Origin: Eggerthellaceae bacterium UBA5808
GTDB taxonomy: Bacteria > Actinomycetota > Coriobacteriia > Coriobacteriales > Eggerthellaceae
Length of the DNA stretch: 7,460 nucleotides
NCBI GenBank assembly: GCA_002417975.1
Contig: DIDE01000124.1
Span: 1 to 7,460 of the forward strand
Reading direction: 5' to 3'
Both the position numbers and the translations under genes were made by a program. The notes beneath the pieces are model-generated. The model did not search any database and was not told the DNA's origin. It was given only the letters and a program-made list of their open reading frames with translations. Shown here one piece after another: positions 5,768 to 7,460 of this stretch. Positions within the stretch are counted from its first letter, which is position 1. Every line of letters starts with the position of its first letter.

Positions 5768-5775
5768 GGCATCGT

Positions 5776-7460
5776 GTGAAACTGATTGTCACAGAGAAGA
5801 ATATCGCCGCGCAGAAGATCGCTGATCTTCTGGGAGTCGGTAAGCCAAAAAAGGATAAAGTATATTCGACGCCGATTTATCGTTTTAAGCGAGATAAAGA
5901 TGAATGGGTGACGATTGGTCTGCGGGGTCATATCCTCGAGCCCGACTTTACGTCGCGTTTGGAATATGGACCACGTAAGGGCTGGATTGGCATCGATAAG
6001 GCGGGAAATCATGTTGCAGCATCGATACCGGATTCGCTAGCTAAACCGCCCTTTAAGAAAAAGAAGCCATTTGTGTCTGATGGTGTTGAGCTATCAGCAT
6101 GGAAGATGGAGGCTTTACCTTATCTGGTCTATGCTCCTATAGAAAAATTGCCAAAAGAAAAAGAAATTATTCGTTCGCTTAAGAACCTTGCGAAAAAAGC
6201 TGACGAGATTATTATTGCAACAGACTTTGATCGCGAAGGCGAGCTTATCGGGAGCGATGCTCTTTCGTGCATTAAAGAAGTTAATACAACGGCACCTGTT
6301 GCGCGTGCACGTTATTCTGCATTAACGAAAGAAGAAATCTCGCATGCGTTTGATAATCTGGTTGATTTAGATACTAATCTTGCGAGCGCAGGTGCATCGC
6401 GTCAAGATATCGATCTAATTTGGGGAGCAGTTCTCACTCGCTATTTGACGATTGTTAAGTTTGCTGGTTATGGAAATGTGCGTAGCTCTGGTCGTGTTCA
6501 GACGCCAACGCTTGCACTTATCGTTGCTCGTGAACGTGAACGACTTGCGTTCAACCCCGTTGACTATTGGGTCATCCGTGGTGACTTTAGTATTGCGGGT
6601 GCTGGTGACAAGGGTGGAGCACTTGAGGTTAGCGCTCCTCATGCGACTGCTCGGTTTAAAACCGAAGATGCGGCACGTAGCGTGATGGATCACGTTGATG
6701 GTGAACATAGTGCGCATGTTACGGCAATTGCAAAACGTCGTCGTAAAACGCCTGTTCCTATTCCGTTTAATACCACGGCGCTCATGGCGGCAGCTTCATC
6801 TATAGTTATTAAACCGGCTCGAACGATGCGGTTAGCCGAAAGCTTGTATATGGGTGGTTATATCAGTTATCCACGTGTCGACAATACGGTGTATCCCTCT
6901 TCGATTAATCTCAAAGAGACGGTGAAAAAGCTCTGTATTAATCCTGCATATGAACCGTATTGCAGGAAACTTCTCGCGCAGCCAAGTCTTCATGCGACGC
7001 GAGGCAAAAAAGAGACGACAGACCATCCACCTATTCATCCAACGAATGGCGCATCTCCTGATACGCTTTCTCCTTCGGAATATAAACTTTACAATTTAAT
7101 TGCGCGTCGTTTTCTTGCTACACTGTCTCGTCCAGCGACCATCGAAGGTACAAAAGTGACCTTGTCGGTTGCGAATGAGCCATTTTCTTTAAAGGGCGAT
7201 GTGCTTGTCGACGCAGGTTTTCGTGCAATTTATCCGTATGGCCTAAAAAAGGACGAGCAGCTTCCCGTGCTTGAAGAAGGGCAGGAGATTGATTTCTGCG
7301 GGGCAACGATGTCTAAAAAGCAAACCGAACCTCCTGCGCGCTACTCTCAAGGTAAGCTGATTCAGGAAATGGAGAAGCAGGGACTGGGAACAAAGTCAAC
7401 GCGTCATAGTATCATTGAACGTCTCTATACGGTGAAATATATTCAGAATGATCCGATTGA
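5776..7460 (+). CDS. topA: Type IA DNA topoisomerase, archaeal topoisomerase I-like (3' end outside window)
   Basis: An open reading frame from GTG 5776 to the window end (561 codons, no stop) encodes a type IA topoisomerase, which relaxes negatively supercoiled DNA by cutting one strand through a 5'-phosphotyrosine link. The Toprim domain starts at residue 2 (KLIVTEKNIAAQKIADLLG, catalytic Glu7) and contains the metal-binding ATDFDREGELIG (Asp150, Asp152, Glu154). SSGRVQTPTLAL follows at 237-248. The active-site segment GGYISYPRVDN carries the catalytic Tyr365 and Arg367, with Val368 where most members have Thr. Then come DHPPIHPT (416-423) and GLGTKSTRHSIIERLY (536-551). The N terminus and the long segment before DFDRE differ from bacterial TopA (usual VESPAK) and from TopB (usual AEKPS) and look like archaeal topoisomerase I. 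The C-terminal zinc-finger region, if any, lies beyond the window. The class is certain; subfamily and symbol are tentative, and a standard topA may exist elsewhere in the genome. Confidence 0.93.
   Translation, partial: MKLIVTEKNIAAQKIADLLGVGKPKKDKVYSTPIYRFKRDKDEWVTIGLRGHILEPDFTSRLEYGPRKGWIGIDKAGNHVAASIPDSLAKPPFKKKKPFVSDGVELSAWKMEALPYLVYAPIEKLPKEKEIIRSLKNLAKKADEIIIATDFDREGELIGSDALSCIKEVNTTAPVARARYSALTKEEISHAFDNLVDLDTNLASAGASRQDIDLIWGAVLTRYLTIVKFAGYGNVRSSGRVQTPTLALIVARERERLAFNPVDYWVIRGDFSIAGAGDKGGALEVSAPHATARFKTEDAARSVMDHVDGEHSAHVTAIAKRRRKTPVPIPFNTTALMAAASSIVIKPARTMRLAESLYMGGYISYPRVDNTVYPSSINLKETVKKLCINPAYEPYCRKLLAQPSLHATRGKKETTDHPPIHPTNGASPDTLSPSEYKLYNLIARRFLATLSRPATIEGTKVTLSVANEPFSLKGDVLVDAGFRAIYPYGLKKDEQLPVLEEGQEIDFCGATMSKKQTEPPARYSQGKLIQEMEKQGLGTKSTRHSIIERLYTVKYIQNDPI

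Larger units (their letters stand above)
5471..5775. other. Divergent intergenic region between the small anchored protein gene and the topoisomerase gene
   Basis: About 300 bp with no credible gene; the short open readings over its left edge (for example - strand 5516-5331) are shadows of the anchored-protein gene. It must hold the promoters of two divergent genes. For the topoisomerase the best I see is an AT-rich stretch at 5669-5725 with possible -10 elements TATCCT (5705-5710) or TACAAT (5711-5716) but no good -35 box. For the - strand gene I see no clear -35/-10 pair. A separated inverted repeat TGACAC (5580-5585) / GTGTCA (5619-5624) and a small ACCC/GGGT hairpin near 5724-5735 are present and may be chance. 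Confidence 0.6.

Noticed and set aside
5752..6012. - strand open frame across the topoisomerase start
   Set aside because: It lies antisense to the conserved Toprim domain and across the ribosome binding site; no independent support.
1..7460. CRISPR arrays, tRNA genes, insertion sequences, toxin-antitoxin or phage-defence genes
   Set aside because: I looked for repeated units, cloverleaf-like stretches, transposase motifs and small paired toxin-like genes and saw none; the gene content is respiratory, regulatory and DNA-topology related.

Overview
The window looks like a chromosomal segment of an anaerobic actinobacterium of class Coriobacteriia (Eggerthellaceae-like, for example a Cryptobacterium or Slackia relative). 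This is an inference from three things: moderate GC by eye, a fumarate reductase of the SdhABE/MfrABE type, and a LuxR regulator fused to a 12-helix membrane module, a combination typical of that class. No rRNA, tRNA, CRISPR array, insertion sequence or phage gene was seen.

Positions 1-2565 (+ strand) hold a tightly packed respiratory operon: the 3' part of a fumarate reductase/succinate dehydrogenase flavoprotein gene (A), the complete iron-sulfur subunit (B, 1-nt overlap with A), and a CCG-domain subunit (E, 1-nt gap after B). No membrane-anchor (C/D) gene follows E. The set matches the non-classical SdhABE / 8-methylmenaquinol:fumarate reductase (MfrABE) family. In that family E carries two cysteine-rich CCG domains and replaces the haem-containing anchor. 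The B subunit has an extra cysteine where classical enzymes hold a [3Fe-4S] cluster. Together A, B and E would pass electrons from the quinol pool to fumarate.

Positions 2566-2781 are non-coding, with a 12-bp-stem hairpin, a weak promoter-like stretch and a perfect 12-bp palindrome. They lead into a probable two-gene unit (2782-4981): a small, very acidic protein of unknown function, and a membrane-embedded LuxR-type one-component regulator with about 12 transmembrane helices and a C-terminal DNA-binding domain.

On the - strand, 5470-4976 encodes a small membrane-anchored or secreted protein of unknown function. It converges on the luxR gene with a 6-nt overlap and no visible terminator. A gap of about 300 bp (5471-5775) then carries the divergent upstream regions of this gene and of a type IA DNA topoisomerase. 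The topoisomerase starts with GTG at 5776 and runs off the window end. Its Toprim domain looks more like archaeal topoisomerase I than like standard bacterial TopA or TopB.

The clearest points of interest are the non-classical reductase (extra B-subunit cysteine, CCG-domain E, no anchor), the acidic orphan/membrane-LuxR pair with its palindrome, and the archaeal-like topoisomerase. Nothing in the window amounts to a clearly new multi-gene system.
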